The position numbers and the translations under genes are program-made. This document shows positions 32,572 through 41,731 of a stretch of 64,000 nt of DNA, piece by piece. Source of the stretch: Roseiarcus sp963835955 (lineage in GTDB: Bacteria > Pseudomonadota > Alphaproteobacteria > Rhizobiales > Beijerinckiaceae); contig CAWIHZ010000009.1 in NCBI GenBank assembly GCA_963835955.1, forward strand, positions 13,313 through 77,312, given 5' to 3'. The notes below the pieces were generated by a model. It ran no database searches. It saw only the letters and a list, made by a program, of their open reading frames with translations, and was not told the origin of the DNA. The stretch's first letter is position 1, and every line of letters begins with the position of its first letter.

Positions 32572-35351
32572 CGCGTGAGCCTTTCGAGAATGTCCTTGGC
32601 GTGCACCTGGTCAGCCTTGTAATTGCCGGTGAGCGTATACATGACCAGATTGATTCCGCTGCGCATGGCGAGCTCGCGCTGGCGCGCCCCGCCCGGAACG
32701 AGCGGATAGAGCGGCCGCCGGTCGGCGTCCTCCGCCCAGGCGGCGGCCAGGTCGTCGGTAGCGATGATGATCGGCGAGACGCCGTCGCCCGCGCGCGCGG
32801 GCCGTCGGACGCGATCGTTCGGATCAGGCGGCGGAAGCGCTTCGATCCACGTTTGACCGATCTCGGTGCGGCCAACGATGCGGTCGAGCAGATAGAATGT
32901 CTTGGTCAGCACGTGATCGCGCGGCACCGGCTCGAGCTCTGGCACGTCGACGCCGTCGAGCAACGCGCGCAGCCAACGCGTCTCTGGCGTCGGCGGGCCG
33001 TCCGGACGGGCGGTGAGAGCGTCGCGGGTGTCGAAGACGATTGTGCCACCGTTCTTCATGTAGGCGGCGATGCGCGCGCGCGCCGCGGGCTTGGGTTGCG
33101 GCTGGCCGGCCACGATCGGCCAATAGATGAGCGGATAGAAGGCAAGCTCGTCGCGCGCCGGATCGACCGCGATCGGTTCCGCGAGTTCGGCCGACGTGCG
33201 AGCCGCCAGCACGCGAGTCAGGGTCGTCAGTCCGAGTCTGGTGGTCTCATCGACAGCAGCGTCGCCTGTCCGGACATAGGCGAGTCGCGTCGAGAGCGCC
33301 GAGTTCATGTCGCGTTGGCTGACCGGCGCAGCCTCGGCGGCCCGGCTCGGATTAGGCGTCGAAATCGCGCCGAGCGCGCAGGCGAAAAGAAGGGTTGCGA
33401 GCGCGCCCGGCCGGCGCAACGTCGCGCCGCCCCGCAGCAAAATCGAGATCAGCGCGTCGATCATGAGGCCGATCAGCGCAGCCGGCAGCAGCCAGCGACG
33501 CAGATCGATCGGCGGCGTGATTGAGAGCGCCCCTTCATGGACGACGAGCGCGCCGAAGTCGGCGCGCGCCAGCGTCTGCCCGGGCGTCAACGCGTTAACG
33601 GCTCTCAAGGAATCCCGCGGCCCGTAGAAGCCGGGCGGATGAAGCGCGTCGCCGGCGCCGGAAAAGTCGTCGCCGACGGGCTCCGCTTGTGCGGGCGGGG
33701 GGCCCAGGACGCCGAAGCCGTCGAGCGTTCGAACGGGCGGCCGGACCGTCCCGTGGTCCGTGACTTTCGCCTTTGCCGCCGCCTCGCTCGGCGCATTGGC
33801 TTCTGCAACGACCCGGCGCAGCATTTCGACGAACAGACCCGACAGCGGCAGATTCGACCAAGTTGTGTCGGCGGTCACATGGAACAGCACGATCAGCCCC
33901 TTCCCGCGCCGCGCCGCCGTGACCAGCGGCGTGCCGTCGGCGAGGCGCGCCCAGGTCTTTTGCGCGAGCCCCGGCTCGGGCTCGGCGAGCACCTGGCGCA
34001 TGACCGTGACGTCGTCCGGCGCGGCGAGGCCGAAAAATGGGCTGCCGACCTCGAAGGCGGCGAGATGTTTGGGCCTCTCCCACGATAGCGCCCCGCCGAG
34101 CAGGCGGTCGCCGCGTCGAAGTTCGGTCGGCGTTAGGTCGTCGTCGCCAGCGGCGAGGTGCGTGCCGGCGAAGCGCAGCAGCAAGCCGCCATTGTCGAGG
34201 AACTTCGTGATCGCGTCATGCTCAGGCCCCGGCGCGACGCTCATGTCCGCCAGCACCAGCGCCGAGGGCTTCTCGGCCAGCAGCGAGACGATCGGATCAC
34301 TCGACGAATCGCGCCATTCGGTGATGTCGGCGAACGGCTGCAGCGCCCTCTTGAGATAGTAGCTCGGCGCGAGCAGGGGCTGGGCGACGTCGGCGCTCGC
34401 GCCCGATGCGATGGCGACGCGTCGCCGGCGCGAGCGCTCATCGACGAGCCAGGTCGCGCCGGCGGAGCGCTCCCCGTCGATGACGATGCGCGCGACATCG
34501 TTGCGGACCTCGACTGGGAGATCGAAACCTGCGTCAGTCGAAAGTTTGCCGCCGAAATCAAATGCCGCGCGGCCGATTTCGCGTCCCTGGGCGTCGAGCG
34601 CGCGAACGGCGCCGGTCGCAGGCGCGCGCTCGTCCGAACGGGTGACGCGCACCTTGAGCGCGCCGGCCTCGTTATCGACCCCTGCGAGCGCGCGAGCGCC
34701 CGTTCCGCTGGTCACCACCTCGACCGAGCGCGCGGCGGACGCCAGTTTGGCCGCAAAGCCGGCCGCGCCGCCGATCTCGACGCCGTCGGCGATCCACAAG
34801 ACGTCGGTCTTGGGCTCCCTGGCGAGGAAGTCCTCGATGGCCGGCAGCGCGGCGCCACGCGCCGGCGCGTAAGGGACCGGCGCCAACGAGCGCAGCCGGC
34901 CGGCGACGCCGGCGCTGTCGAGCGGGGCGATGTCGCGTGCGCCCTCAGAAATCGGGTGAATTGCGACTATCCGTCCGGAGCGGGCCGCGGCGTTGATTCT
35001 TTCCCGGACGAAGTCGAGGCGCTTGTTCCATGTCGGCGCGGCGGCCCAACCGTCGTCGATCACCACCAGGAGGGGCCCCGAGCCGAACAGCGCGGCGACG
35101 CTGTTCCATAGGGGACCGGCCATGGCGAATATGATCGTCGCGCCAATGGCGAGGCGCAAGGCCAGGATCGGCCAGGGCGTGCGCGCCGGCGTCGTCTCCT
35201 TCGGATCGAGGCCGATCAACAGCCTAAGGGGCGGGAACAGCGTCCGACGCGGGCTCGGCGGCGTGACCCGTAGCAGATAATAGAGCGCGACCAGCCCGGC
35301 GAGCGCCGCCAGGACGGCGGGCGCGGCGAAAGCGAGCGGCAGACCGAGCAT
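32568..35351 (-). CDS. BatA-N / DUF4159 membrane protein
   Basis: 927 residues. The N-terminus has the BatA-type double membrane anchor (LAFAAPAVLAALAGLVALYY, then LRLAIGATIIFAMAGPLWNS) with the PSPRRTLFPPLRLLIGL loop between. A VWA-like segment (LLVVIDDGWAAAPTWNKRLD) follows. Near residue 630 there is another hydrophobic stretch (LLPAALIGLMIDALISILLR). The last ~210 residues are a DUF4159 domain (RLAYVRTGDAAVDETTRLGL ... FDTRDAL ... SGINLVMYTLTGNYKADQVH). It belongs to the moxR-DUF58-batA set, which is thought to work in envelope or metal-enzyme maturation. Exact role unknown. Confidence 0.88.
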   Translation of the reverse strand: MLGLPLAFAAPAVLAALAGLVALYYLLRVTPPSPRRTLFPPLRLLIGLDPKETTPARTPWPILALRLAIGATIIFAMAGPLWNSVAALFGSGPLLVVIDDGWAAAPTWNKRLDFVRERINAAARSGRIVAIHPISEGARDIAPLDSAGVAGRLRSLAPVPYAPARGAALPAIEDFLAREPKTDVLWIADGVEIGGAAGFAAKLASAARSVEVVTSGTGARALAGVDNEAGALKVRVTRSDERAPATGAVRALDAQGREIGRAAFDFGGKLSTDAGFDLPVEVRNDVARIVIDGERSAGATWLVDERSRRRRVAIASGASADVAQPLLAPSYYLKRALQPFADITEWRDSSSDPIVSLLAEKPSALVLADMSVAPGPEHDAITKFLDNGGLLLRFAGTHLAAGDDDLTPTELRRGDRLLGGALSWERPKHLAAFEVGSPFFGLAAPDDVTVMRQVLAEPEPGLAQKTWARLADGTPLVTAARRGKGLIVLFHVTADTTWSNLPLSGLFVEMLRRVVAEANAPSEAAAKAKVTDHGTVRPPVRTLDGFGVLGPPPAQAEPVGDDFSGAGDALHPPGFYGPRDSLRAVNALTPGQTLARADFGALVVHEGALSITPPIDLRRWLLPAALIGLMIDALISILLRGGATLRRPGALATLLFACALGAISTPNPSRAAEAAPVSQRDMNSALSTRLAYVRTGDAAVDETTRLGLTTLTRVLAARTSAELAEPIAVDPARDELAFYPLIYWPIVAGQPQPKPAARARIAAYMKNGGTIVFDTRDALTARPDGPPTPETRWLRALLDGVDVPELEPVPRDHVLTKTFYLLDRIVGRTEIGQTWIEALPPPDPNDRVRRPARAGDGVSPIIIATDDLAAAWAEDADRRPLYPLVPGGARQRELAMRSGINLVMYTLTGNYKADQVHAKDILERLTR

Positions 35352-35354
35352 GAC

Positions 35355-36260
35355 TTACGCGCTCCGAAACGCTTCGCCCAATTCGGGCGCGGAAAGGCGC
35401 ATGCGAAGGGCGAGCAAAACTTCCGCGGCCGAAGCGTCGGTGCGGTGCAGGCTGATTCCCCAGGCCAGCCGCGCGCAAATCCGCCGCAGCGCATCGCGAT
35501 GCGCGGCAAGGCGCTCGAGATAGGCCTCGCGCAGATTTTGTGCGCGCGGGCTCACCAGCCGGAGGGCGCCCGCGGGATGGAGAAATTCCGTATTGCCGGA
35601 AAAAGGATAGGCCTCCTCGATCGGATCGGCGATCAGAACCAGTTCGCCGATCGCCCCCTCGGCGCTGATGGCTCTCAGCGTCCTTTCGGTCTCCCTTGGG
35701 TCGCAGAGAAAGTCGCCGATCAGAAGCGCCATCGATCGGCGGGCGGCGGGAGCGGCGGGCGGCAGCACCGCCTCCGAGGAGCCGTGCAGCCGCTCGTCGG
35801 TCGCGATCGCCTCGGCGAATCGCTCGATGACACCCTGGGAGGCGAGCGGTCGGGTCAGTCCGGTGAGGCCGGCGCGCTCGCCGCCGCGCACGCACAGATC
35901 AGCGAAGGCCAAGGCGATCACCGCCGCCCGATCGATCTTCGCCACCGGTGCGAGGCTCGATCCAAAGCGCATGGAGGCGGAGCGGTCGAACCAAATCCAG
36001 ACCGTGTGCGCGGCCTCCCATTCCCGTTCGCGGACGAAGGCGCGTTCTTCGCGGGCCGAGCGCCGCCAGTCGACGCGCGAGGACGGCTCTCCCGAAATGA
36101 AGGGCCGAAATTGCCAGAACGTCTCGCCCGATCCGGCCCGGCGTCGCCCGTGCACGCCGTGGCGCACGGTCTGAGCGACCTGACGCGCAGCGACGACGAG
36201 GCTCGGCAAGCGAGCCGAAAGGAAAGCCGCGTCCTGCCGGATGGAAGCGGAAATTGTCAT
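35355..36260 (-). CDS. DUF58 domain protein
   Basis: 301 residues from the ATG at 36260 (MTISASIRQDAAFLSARLPS). A start 48 bp upstream is also possible. The DUF58 signature is FRPFISGEPSSRVDWRRSAR, followed by a VWA-like fold with a degenerate MIDAS motif (VWIWFDRSASMRFGS). It has no membrane helix. These proteins accompany MoxR ATPases and probably act as adaptors to the membrane partners. The stop lies 3 bp before the next gene's start, so the operon is tight. Confidence 0.88.
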   Translation of the reverse strand: MTISASIRQDAAFLSARLPSLVVAARQVAQTVRHGVHGRRRAGSGETFWQFRPFISGEPSSRVDWRRSAREERAFVREREWEAAHTVWIWFDRSASMRFGSSLAPVAKIDRAAVIALAFADLCVRGGERAGLTGLTRPLASQGVIERFAEAIATDERLHGSSEAVLPPAAPAARRSMALLIGDFLCDPRETERTLRAISAEGAIGELVLIADPIEEAYPFSGNTEFLHPAGALRLVSPRAQNLREAYLERLAAHRDALRRICARLAWGISLHRTDASAAEVLLALRMRLSAPELGEAFRSA

Positions 36261-36408
36261 GGTGCGTTCAAGTCCTGACTCCGCCCTCCGAGGTTCCCTT
36301 TCCTGCAAAACTTGAGCCGGACGGCGTTCTCGCCAACGCCGCGGCTCGCGGGAACCTGGGGACGACAGGTCCGCCCATCGCGCAAAGCGCGGCCGCGAGC
36401 GTCCAGCA

Positions 36409-37410
36409 TCAGCCCACCGTCTTGGCCACGAGCCGCTCGATTACCGTCGGAATCGTTTCCCCCTCCGCCCGCGCGGCGAAGCTCAGCGCCATCCGATGTT
36501 TGAGAGCGGGCTCGGCAAGCGCCGCGATGTCGTCGAGCGAAGGCGAAAGACGACCGTCGACCAGCGCGCGGGCGCGCGCCGCCAGCATCAGCGCCTGGGC
36601 GGCGCGCGGACCCGGTCCCCAGCTGATCCCCTTGCTCAGATCCGGGTCTCCTTCGCCGGGCCGGGCGGAGCGAACGAGATCGAGAATGGCCTCGACGATC
36701 CTGTCGCCGATCGGCGCGCGGCGCACGAGGCGTTGTGCGGCCATCAGGTGCTCGGCCGTCATGGCGGCTTTCGGCCGAGCGTCGCGCTCGCCGGTGGTCT
36801 CGATCAATATGCGCCGCTCGGCCGCGCGATCGGGATAACCGACGTCGATCTGCAGGAGAAAGCGGTCGAGCTGCGCCTCGGGCAGCGGATAGGCGCCTTC
36901 CTGCTCGAGCGGGTTCTGGGTCGCCAGAACATGGAACGGGCGCGGGAGGTCGTGGCGCGCGCCGGCGACGGTGACGTGATGCTCCTGCATCGCCTGCAGC
37001 AGCGCGGATTGGGTTCTTGGACTGGCGCGGTTGATCTCATCGGCCATCAGCAGCTGGGCGAAAATCGGGCCTCTGATGAAGCGGAAAGCCCTTCGCCCGT
37101 CGGATCCCTCCTCCATCACCTCGGAGCCGAGAATGTCGGACGGCATCAGATCGGGCGTGAACTGCACCCGCAAGGCGTCGAGCCCGAACACCGTCCCGAG
37201 CGTCTCGACCAGCTTGGTCTTGGCGAGGCCGGGAACGCCAATAAGAAGGCCGTGGCCGCCGGCGAGCAAGGTGGCGAGCGTCAAATCGACGACGCGCTCC
37301 TGGCCGAAAATGACGGCGCCGATCTCGGCGCGCGCCGCGGCGATCCGTTCCAGCGCCGCGTCGACATCCCGGGTCAACTGATTCGGGTCGGCGATATCGG
37401 TCACACTCAT
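36409..37410 (-). CDS. MoxR-type AAA+ ATPase
   Basis: 333 residues. A chaperone-like ATPase of the MoxR family. Walker A is GVPGLAKTKLVE, Walker B LLMADEINRASPRTQ, sensor 1 FHVLATQNPLEQEGAYPLPE, arginine-finger/lid region LDRFLLQIDVGYPDRAAE, and the C-terminal GPGPRAAQALMLAARARAL. All motifs look intact. First gene of a four-gene minus-strand operon with DUF58 and two membrane proteins. Divergent from the DUF1285 gene. Confidence 0.94.
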   Translation of the reverse strand: MSVTDIADPNQLTRDVDAALERIAAARAEIGAVIFGQERVVDLTLATLLAGGHGLLIGVPGLAKTKLVETLGTVFGLDALRVQFTPDLMPSDILGSEVMEEGSDGRRAFRFIRGPIFAQLLMADEINRASPRTQSALLQAMQEHHVTVAGARHDLPRPFHVLATQNPLEQEGAYPLPEAQLDRFLLQIDVGYPDRAAERRILIETTGERDARPKAAMTAEHLMAAQRLVRRAPIGDRIVEAILDLVRSARPGEGDPDLSKGISWGPGPRAAQALMLAARARALVDGRLSPSLDDIAALAEPALKHRMALSFAARAEGETIPTVIERLVAKTVG

Positions 37411-37504
37411 CCGTCTATCCTTTGCGCCATATGACCGGCGTCCGGTTTTGTTTTGACCCCGGGCGCACTAGATTGAACGGGCGTCCCTCTCGCGAACCCA
37501 TAGC

Positions 37505-38134
37505 ATGCCGATGTCAAATTCGACCACACGCAAGCGCGACATTTTGGTGGAGCCGTCCCGCGCCCCCGAAGGAGCGTTGAGCGGGCTCGGCGAGGCCGTC
37601 GCGCAGCGCGCGCGCGGCCCGGCGCCGGTCCACTTGTGGAATCCGCCCGATTGCGGCGACATCGACATGCGCATCGCTGCCGACGGAACATGGTTTTATT
37701 GCGGCTCTCCGATCGGCCGGGCGCCGCTCGTGCAACTTTTCTCCTCGATTCTGCGCAAGGACGGGGACAAGTACGTTCTCGTGACGCCGTATGAAAAGGT
37801 CGGCGTGAAGGTCGACGATGCGCCGTTCCTCGCGATTGAGTTGCAGGTCGAGGGCCACGCGAACGACCCACGCCTTACATTTCGAACCAATGTCGAGGAT
37901 GTCGTGACGGTCGACGAACAACACCCGATGCGCTTCGAACATGGCGCCTCGGGGGGCCTCAAGCCCTACGTGCGGGTGCGGGGCGACCTGTGGGCGCTCG
38001 TCACGCGGGCGCTGTTCTACGACCTGGCGGCGCTTGGGCGGACGGAAATATGGGAGAATGGCCGTTGGTTCGGCGTGCGCTCCGGCGCCGTATTCTTTCC
38101 CATGTGCCTGGCAAGCGAGATCGAGGCGCTTTGA
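37505..38134 (+). CDS. DUF1285 protein
   Basis: 209 residues. The block HLWNPPDCGDIDMRIAADGT followed by WFYCGSPIGRAPLVQLFSSI identifies the DUF1285 family, small proteins of unknown function common in Proteobacteria. No signal peptide or membrane helix. The stop TGA overlaps the TTG start of the Nudix gene (TTGA). It heads the DUF1285-Nudix-DUF6111-CCA cluster, a conserved linkage in Rhizobiales. Confidence 0.9.
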   Translation: MPMSNSTTRKRDILVEPSRAPEGALSGLGEAVAQRARGPAPVHLWNPPDCGDIDMRIAADGTWFYCGSPIGRAPLVQLFSSILRKDGDKYVLVTPYEKVGVKVDDAPFLAIELQVEGHANDPRLTFRTNVEDVVTVDEQHPMRFEHGASGGLKPYVRVRGDLWALVTRALFYDLAALGRTEIWENGRWFGVRSGAVFFPMCLASEIEAL

Positions 38135-38787
38135 GCGATCTTTTCGCCTCCGATCCAAGCCCGGACCTGTTGCGCGCCGTGGCGAGGCGCAGGCTCACAC
38201 CGGCGCTCGTTTCGGCGGACCTCGAGGGCGTCGGGGCTCCGAAAGCGAGCGACTACGCGCTCAACGGTCCTCCGCCCGAGCCCAACGTTCTCGCGCGGGC
38301 TCGCCCGGCAGCCGTGCTCGCGCCCATCGTTGCGCGGCGGCAGGGACTCAATGTTCTGCTCACCCTGCGGGCCTCGCATTTGCGGGCCCATTCCGGCCAG
38401 GTCGCGTTTCCGGGCGGCAAAATCGATCCCGGCGAGGCCCCCGCCGAGGCGGCGCTGCGGGAGGCGCGCGAGGAGATCGGACTCGAGGAACGATTCGTCG
38501 AGCCGCTCGGCTGGCTTGATCCCTACCTCACCGGCACCGGCTTCCGCATCGCCCCGCTTGTCGCGCTGATCGACCCATCATTCACGGCGACCCTGAACAC
38601 ATTCGAAGTCGACGAGATTTTCGAGACGCCGCTCTCTTTCCTCATGGATCCGGCCAACCACCTGGTCGAAGAGCGCATGTGGCAGGGACGAAACCGGAAA
38701 TTCTACGTCATGCGGCACCAGGAGCGCTATATCTGGGGCGCCACCGCCGGAATCTTGCGCAACCTGTATGAGAGGTTGTTTTCCTGA
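38131..38787 (+). CDS. Nudix hydrolase, probable CoA pyrophosphatase
   Basis: 218 residues from a TTG at 38131 overlapping the upstream stop. The frame upstream of it is the shadow of the DUF1285 gene. The Nudix box is GGKIDPGEAPAEAALREAREE followed by IGL, matching Gx5Ex7REUxEExGU. The preceding LTLRASHLRAHSGQVAFP is the UPF0035 signature of NudL/PCD1-type enzymes, which cleave CoA to 3',5'-ADP and phosphopantetheine. The stop overlaps the next gene's ATG. Confidence 0.9.
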   Translation: MSDLFASDPSPDLLRAVARRRLTPALVSADLEGVGAPKASDYALNGPPPEPNVLARARPAAVLAPIVARRQGLNVLLTLRASHLRAHSGQVAFPGGKIDPGEAPAEAALREAREEIGLEERFVEPLGWLDPYLTGTGFRIAPLVALIDPSFTATLNTFEVDEIFETPLSFLMDPANHLVEERMWQGRNRKFYVMRHQERYIWGATAGILRNLYERLFS

Positions 38788-39047
38788 TGGGACGGGAGGT
38801 TTTTGAGCCGCTGGCGCTTTTTCTCAGCCCGTTCGCGGCTTATGCCGTCTATCTCGCGTTGCGCGCTCGCTATCCGCTCGAGTTCGAGCACTGGACGCGC
38901 TCGCGCGTGTCGATATTGACGCTCGTCGGATTGGCTGTCGCTGTCCTTGGCCTCGCCGCGCTCAATATTTTCGCGCCGCGCGGCCACGGCGTCTACGTGC
39001 CAGCGCACGAAGAGAACGGGGTTCTCGTGCCGGGGCGGATCGAGTGA
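38787..39047 (+). CDS. DUF6111 small membrane protein
   Basis: 86 residues with two predicted membrane helices: residues 8-25 (PLALFLSPFAAYAVYLAL) and 42-62 (SILTLVGLAVAVLGLAALNI), then a periplasmic-type tail ending HGVYVPAHEENGVLVPGRIE. I recognise it as a DUF6111-like protein. Function unknown. The start overlaps the Nudix stop by one base and the end overlaps the GTG of the next gene, so the cluster is translationally coupled. Confidence 0.8.
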   Translation: MGREVFEPLALFLSPFAAYAVYLALRARYPLEFEHWTRSRVSILTLVGLAVAVLGLAALNIFAPRGHGVYVPAHEENGVLVPGRIE

Positions 39048-40327
39048 TCGTCCTGCCGGGATTGAGGGGTCGAAGGCTGAGAGATTTGTCGGCGCTCAGC
39101 GAGAGCCCGCTCGCGCAAGCGCTCGACGTTCTCAACCGCGACGGCGAGGAGACGCGCCTCGTCGGCGGCGCGGTGCGCGATCTGGCGCTCGGCGTCGCGG
39201 TCGACGATTTCGACCTGGCGACGACCGCAACGCCTGACGAAGTGGTTCGCCGCGCCCGCGCGGCGGGCTTCAAAGTCGCGCTGACCGGGTTCGCGCATGG
39301 CACGGTGACCCTCATCGTCGATGGCCGGCCGATCGAGACGACGACCCTGCGCGAGGACATCGAGACCGACGGGCGCCGCGCGAAAGTGGCGTTCGGGCGG
39401 GATTTTTCCGTCGACGCGCGGCGCCGCGACTTCACCATCAACGCGCTTTCGCTGGATAACCACGGCGTCGTCCACGACACCGTGGGCGGCCTCGAGGACC
39501 TCGCCTCCGGCCGGGTGCGATTCATCGGCGACGCCGACGCGCGCATTCGCGAGGACTACTTGCGCATTCTCCGTTTTTTCCGCTTTTCCGCCCGGTTCGC
39601 CCGAGGCGCGCTCGACGCCGATAGCCTCGCCGCCGCGATCCGCAATCGAGCCGGCATGGCGCTTTTGTCGCGTGAACGGGTGCGGGCCGAACTGTTCAAG
39701 CTTCTCATAGCGCCCCGCGCGGGCGAGATCGTTCAATCGATGGGAGAATGCGGGTTTCTGGAGCCGCTGCTGGGCGGCCCCGCTTATCCGGGGCGCCTCC
39801 GGCGTCTGATCGCAATCGAATCGACGCGGGGCGGAACCGCCGACGCGGTGTTGCGTCTGGCGGCGCTCGGCGCCGCGATTGTGGAGGACGCCGATCGCCT
39901 TCGGGAGCGGCTGCGGCTCGCAAACGGCGAATTTGAGCGTGTCGCCGCGGCGGTCGCCGCGCTCGCTGGGTTGCACGGCGTCGCCGCGCCGCCTTCGCTC
40001 GACGATCTGCTGGTCCTGCTGTTCAAGGTCAAGCGCCGGGCCGCGCGGGACGCGCTCGCGCTCGCGCACGCCAAATCCGTCGCCGATCCGGACGATCGCG
40101 CCTTTGCCGAGGCCGACAGCTTTCTCGCGCTCGCCGCCGAGCCCAAGCTGCCCTTCGGCGGCGCCGATCTCGTCGCCCGCGGCGTCTCCAGCGGACGACG
40201 GGTCGGCGAAATCCTCCGTTCCCTGCAGGCTTTATGGATTCGGGCGGGCTTCCCCAAGGACCCGAAGACGCTGGGGCGGCTCTTGGACGAGGCGACCGCG
40301 GAGGTAGACGGCGAAAGCACGCGCTGA
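39044..40327 (+). CDS. cca: CCA-adding tRNA nucleotidyltransferase / poly(A) polymerase family
   Basis: 427 residues from a GTG at 39044. The class II nucleotidyltransferase head has LVGGAVRDLALGVAVDDFDL (two catalytic Asp), RRRDFTINALSLD and GDADARIREDYLRILRFFRF; the rest is the helical neck and body. It repairs or adds the 3' CCA of tRNAs. All tRNAs in this window already encode CCA, so a repair role is likely here. Last gene of the coupled cluster. Confidence 0.93.
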   Translation: MIVLPGLRGRRLRDLSALSESPLAQALDVLNRDGEETRLVGGAVRDLALGVAVDDFDLATTATPDEVVRRARAAGFKVALTGFAHGTVTLIVDGRPIETTTLREDIETDGRRAKVAFGRDFSVDARRRDFTINALSLDNHGVVHDTVGGLEDLASGRVRFIGDADARIREDYLRILRFFRFSARFARGALDADSLAAAIRNRAGMALLSRERVRAELFKLLIAPRAGEIVQSMGECGFLEPLLGGPAYPGRLRRLIAIESTRGGTADAVLRLAALGAAIVEDADRLRERLRLANGEFERVAAAVAALAGLHGVAAPPSLDDLLVLLFKVKRRAARDALALAHAKSVADPDDRAFAEADSFLALAAEPKLPFGGADLVARGVSSGRRVGEILRSLQALWIRAGFPKDPKTLGRLLDEATAEVDGESTR

Positions 40328-40356
40328 GCCGCGCTTCGGACGCTTCGCCCCGCTGG

Positions 40357-40402
40357 AGCATCCTTCGAGGCTCTTGCTCTCGCAAGAGCGCCTCAGGATG
40401 AG
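40357..40402. repeat. Dispersed palindromic repeat of rhizobial type
   Basis: A hairpin with CATCCT and AGGATG as outer arms, GCTCTTGC and GCAAGAGC as inner arms. The wording 'catccttcgaggct...cctcaggatgagg' is that of the palindromic intergenic repeats seen by the hundred in many Rhizobiales genomes. It lies just after cca and could serve as a terminator. Confidence 0.7.
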
Positions 40403-40436
40403 GTCGGCGGGCTTTTGCGGCTTTCGAGGAACCCCG

Positions 40437-40519
40437 GCGGAAGCCGAGCCAAGCCAGCGGCAATGGAATCCAAGCCCACGGAAGCCGGAGCAAAGCCAGG
40501 GGAAGCGGAATCCAAGCAA
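40437..40519 (+). repeat. Two imperfect 41-bp tandem repeats
   Basis: Unit 1 (about 40437-40477) and unit 2 (about 40478-40519) share 'cggaagcc', 'agcc(a)aagccag' and 'ggaatccaagc'. About 80 percent of positions agree by eye. The rest of the 523-bp gap (40328-40850) holds no gene that I can support. Confidence 0.7.
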
Positions 40520-40771
40520 TTGTCTTCCGCGAATTGAGGCTTTTCAAGGGCTTAGGCCAGAATCCAAATTGAATTTTTTCTCCGCCGCTTGGCCCTCCTT
40601 AGCCCCCGCCGTTGTTCAGCGTGTCAACCCGCCCGCCTGAAGGCTCAAAGGCGGCCGCCGCCCTCGGCGCGCCAGGCGCGCTTCGATCCAGCGACGAGGA
40701 GGACCATAACACGCCTTCTGATTATCTAAAAGAGATTGTCGCAGAAAAGTGAATTCTCGAAAAGCGCCGCC

Positions 40772-40815
40772 GCCGCGCCGGCCGCCCGGCGGGCCGCCGG
40801 CGCCGGCCCGGATTC
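40772..40815 (-). terminator. Possible terminator of the solute-binding protein gene
   Basis: Downstream of the minus-strand gene, GCCGGCGGCCC and GGGCGGCCGGC form a very GC-rich hairpin, followed by GC repeats and then CTTTTCG. The T run is short and set back, so this is tentative. Confidence 0.35.
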
Positions 40816-40850
40816 GAGCCGCCCGAAGGCCGATCCGCCGAGGGGAGCGG

Positions 40851-41711
40851 CTAATAAAACCCGATCGGAAAGTACTTGAGATAGATCTCGGCGTAGACGC
40901 CCCGCGAAGCCAGACGCGCCAGCGCCCAATCCATCGCGCGGCGCAGGTCTGTGTCTCCCTTGCGCACCGCGACGCCGACCCCTTCGCCGAAGAATCGGCT
41001 TTCGCAATACGGTCCGCCCAGGAATTTACAACAATCCTCCGAGGACTGGCCGCCCAGCCATATGGCGAAGGTCATGCCGTCGCCGAAAGCGGCGTCGATC
41101 GTCCCGCCGCGCAACGCGTCTTGCAGCGCCGCAAGGCTGGCGAAGGTTTTCGGTTTCGCGTCGCGAAAAAAGGCCTTGAGATAGGCCTCATGCGCGGATC
41201 CGGCGACGACGCCGATGGTCTTGTCTTTCAGGACGTTCGGACCCGCATCCCGTAGCGGAGAGCCATTGCGCACGATGAATCGGGCGGGCGTCTGGTAGTA
41301 AGGCTGGGAGAAATCCACACGGGCCCGGGTTGCGCTGGTCGCGGCGATCGAGGCTATAACGGCATCCCCTTTGCCGGCCTCCAGCGATTCGAGCAAAGTA
41401 TCCCAGGGGCGGGTCTGAATCGTACAGGCTATTTCCAACTGTTCGCAGATGGCGCGTGCGATGTCGACATTGAATCCCATCAGAGTTCCATCGGCAAGCG
41501 CAAAATTCAGCGGAGGATAATCATCATCGGTCAAGAAACGAATGGCGCGAAGACTAGAAAGATCCGGCCGGTCGAGGCGAAGAGCCGGATCCCAGAAGCT
41601 CGGCGCGGCGACTGACGGAAGCGCGGCGCATTGCGCCGTTGCACTGAGGAAAGCGCAGAATACAACCGGCGCGGCGGCAAAAATAAATTTGTGTAGATCT
41701 GGTCTTCCCAT
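40851..41711 (-). CDS. Amino-acid-type ABC transporter solute-binding protein
   Basis: 286 residues. The N-terminus is a signal peptide (FIFAAAPVVFCAFLSATAQC-A-A), so it is periplasmic. The SBP_bac_3 fold follows: IRFLTDDDYPPLNFALADGT, GFNVDIARAICEQLEIACTI, YYQTPARFIVRNGSPLRD and DKTIGVVAGSAHEAYLKAFF. Two adjacent Cys (EDCCKF) and two other Cys in the middle are unusual. No permease or ATPase gene is beside it, so it is an orphan; the ligand cannot be told. Confidence 0.88.
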   Translation of the reverse strand: MGRPDLHKFIFAAAPVVFCAFLSATAQCAALPSVAAPSFWDPALRLDRPDLSSLRAIRFLTDDDYPPLNFALADGTLMGFNVDIARAICEQLEIACTIQTRPWDTLLESLEAGKGDAVIASIAATSATRARVDFSQPYYQTPARFIVRNGSPLRDAGPNVLKDKTIGVVAGSAHEAYLKAFFRDAKPKTFASLAALQDALRGGTIDAAFGDGMTFAIWLGGQSSEDCCKFLGGPYCESRFFGEGVGVAVRKGDTDLRRAMDWALARLASRGVYAEIYLKYFPIGFY

Positions 41712-41731
41712 GACGGATAAGAAACCCTAGG

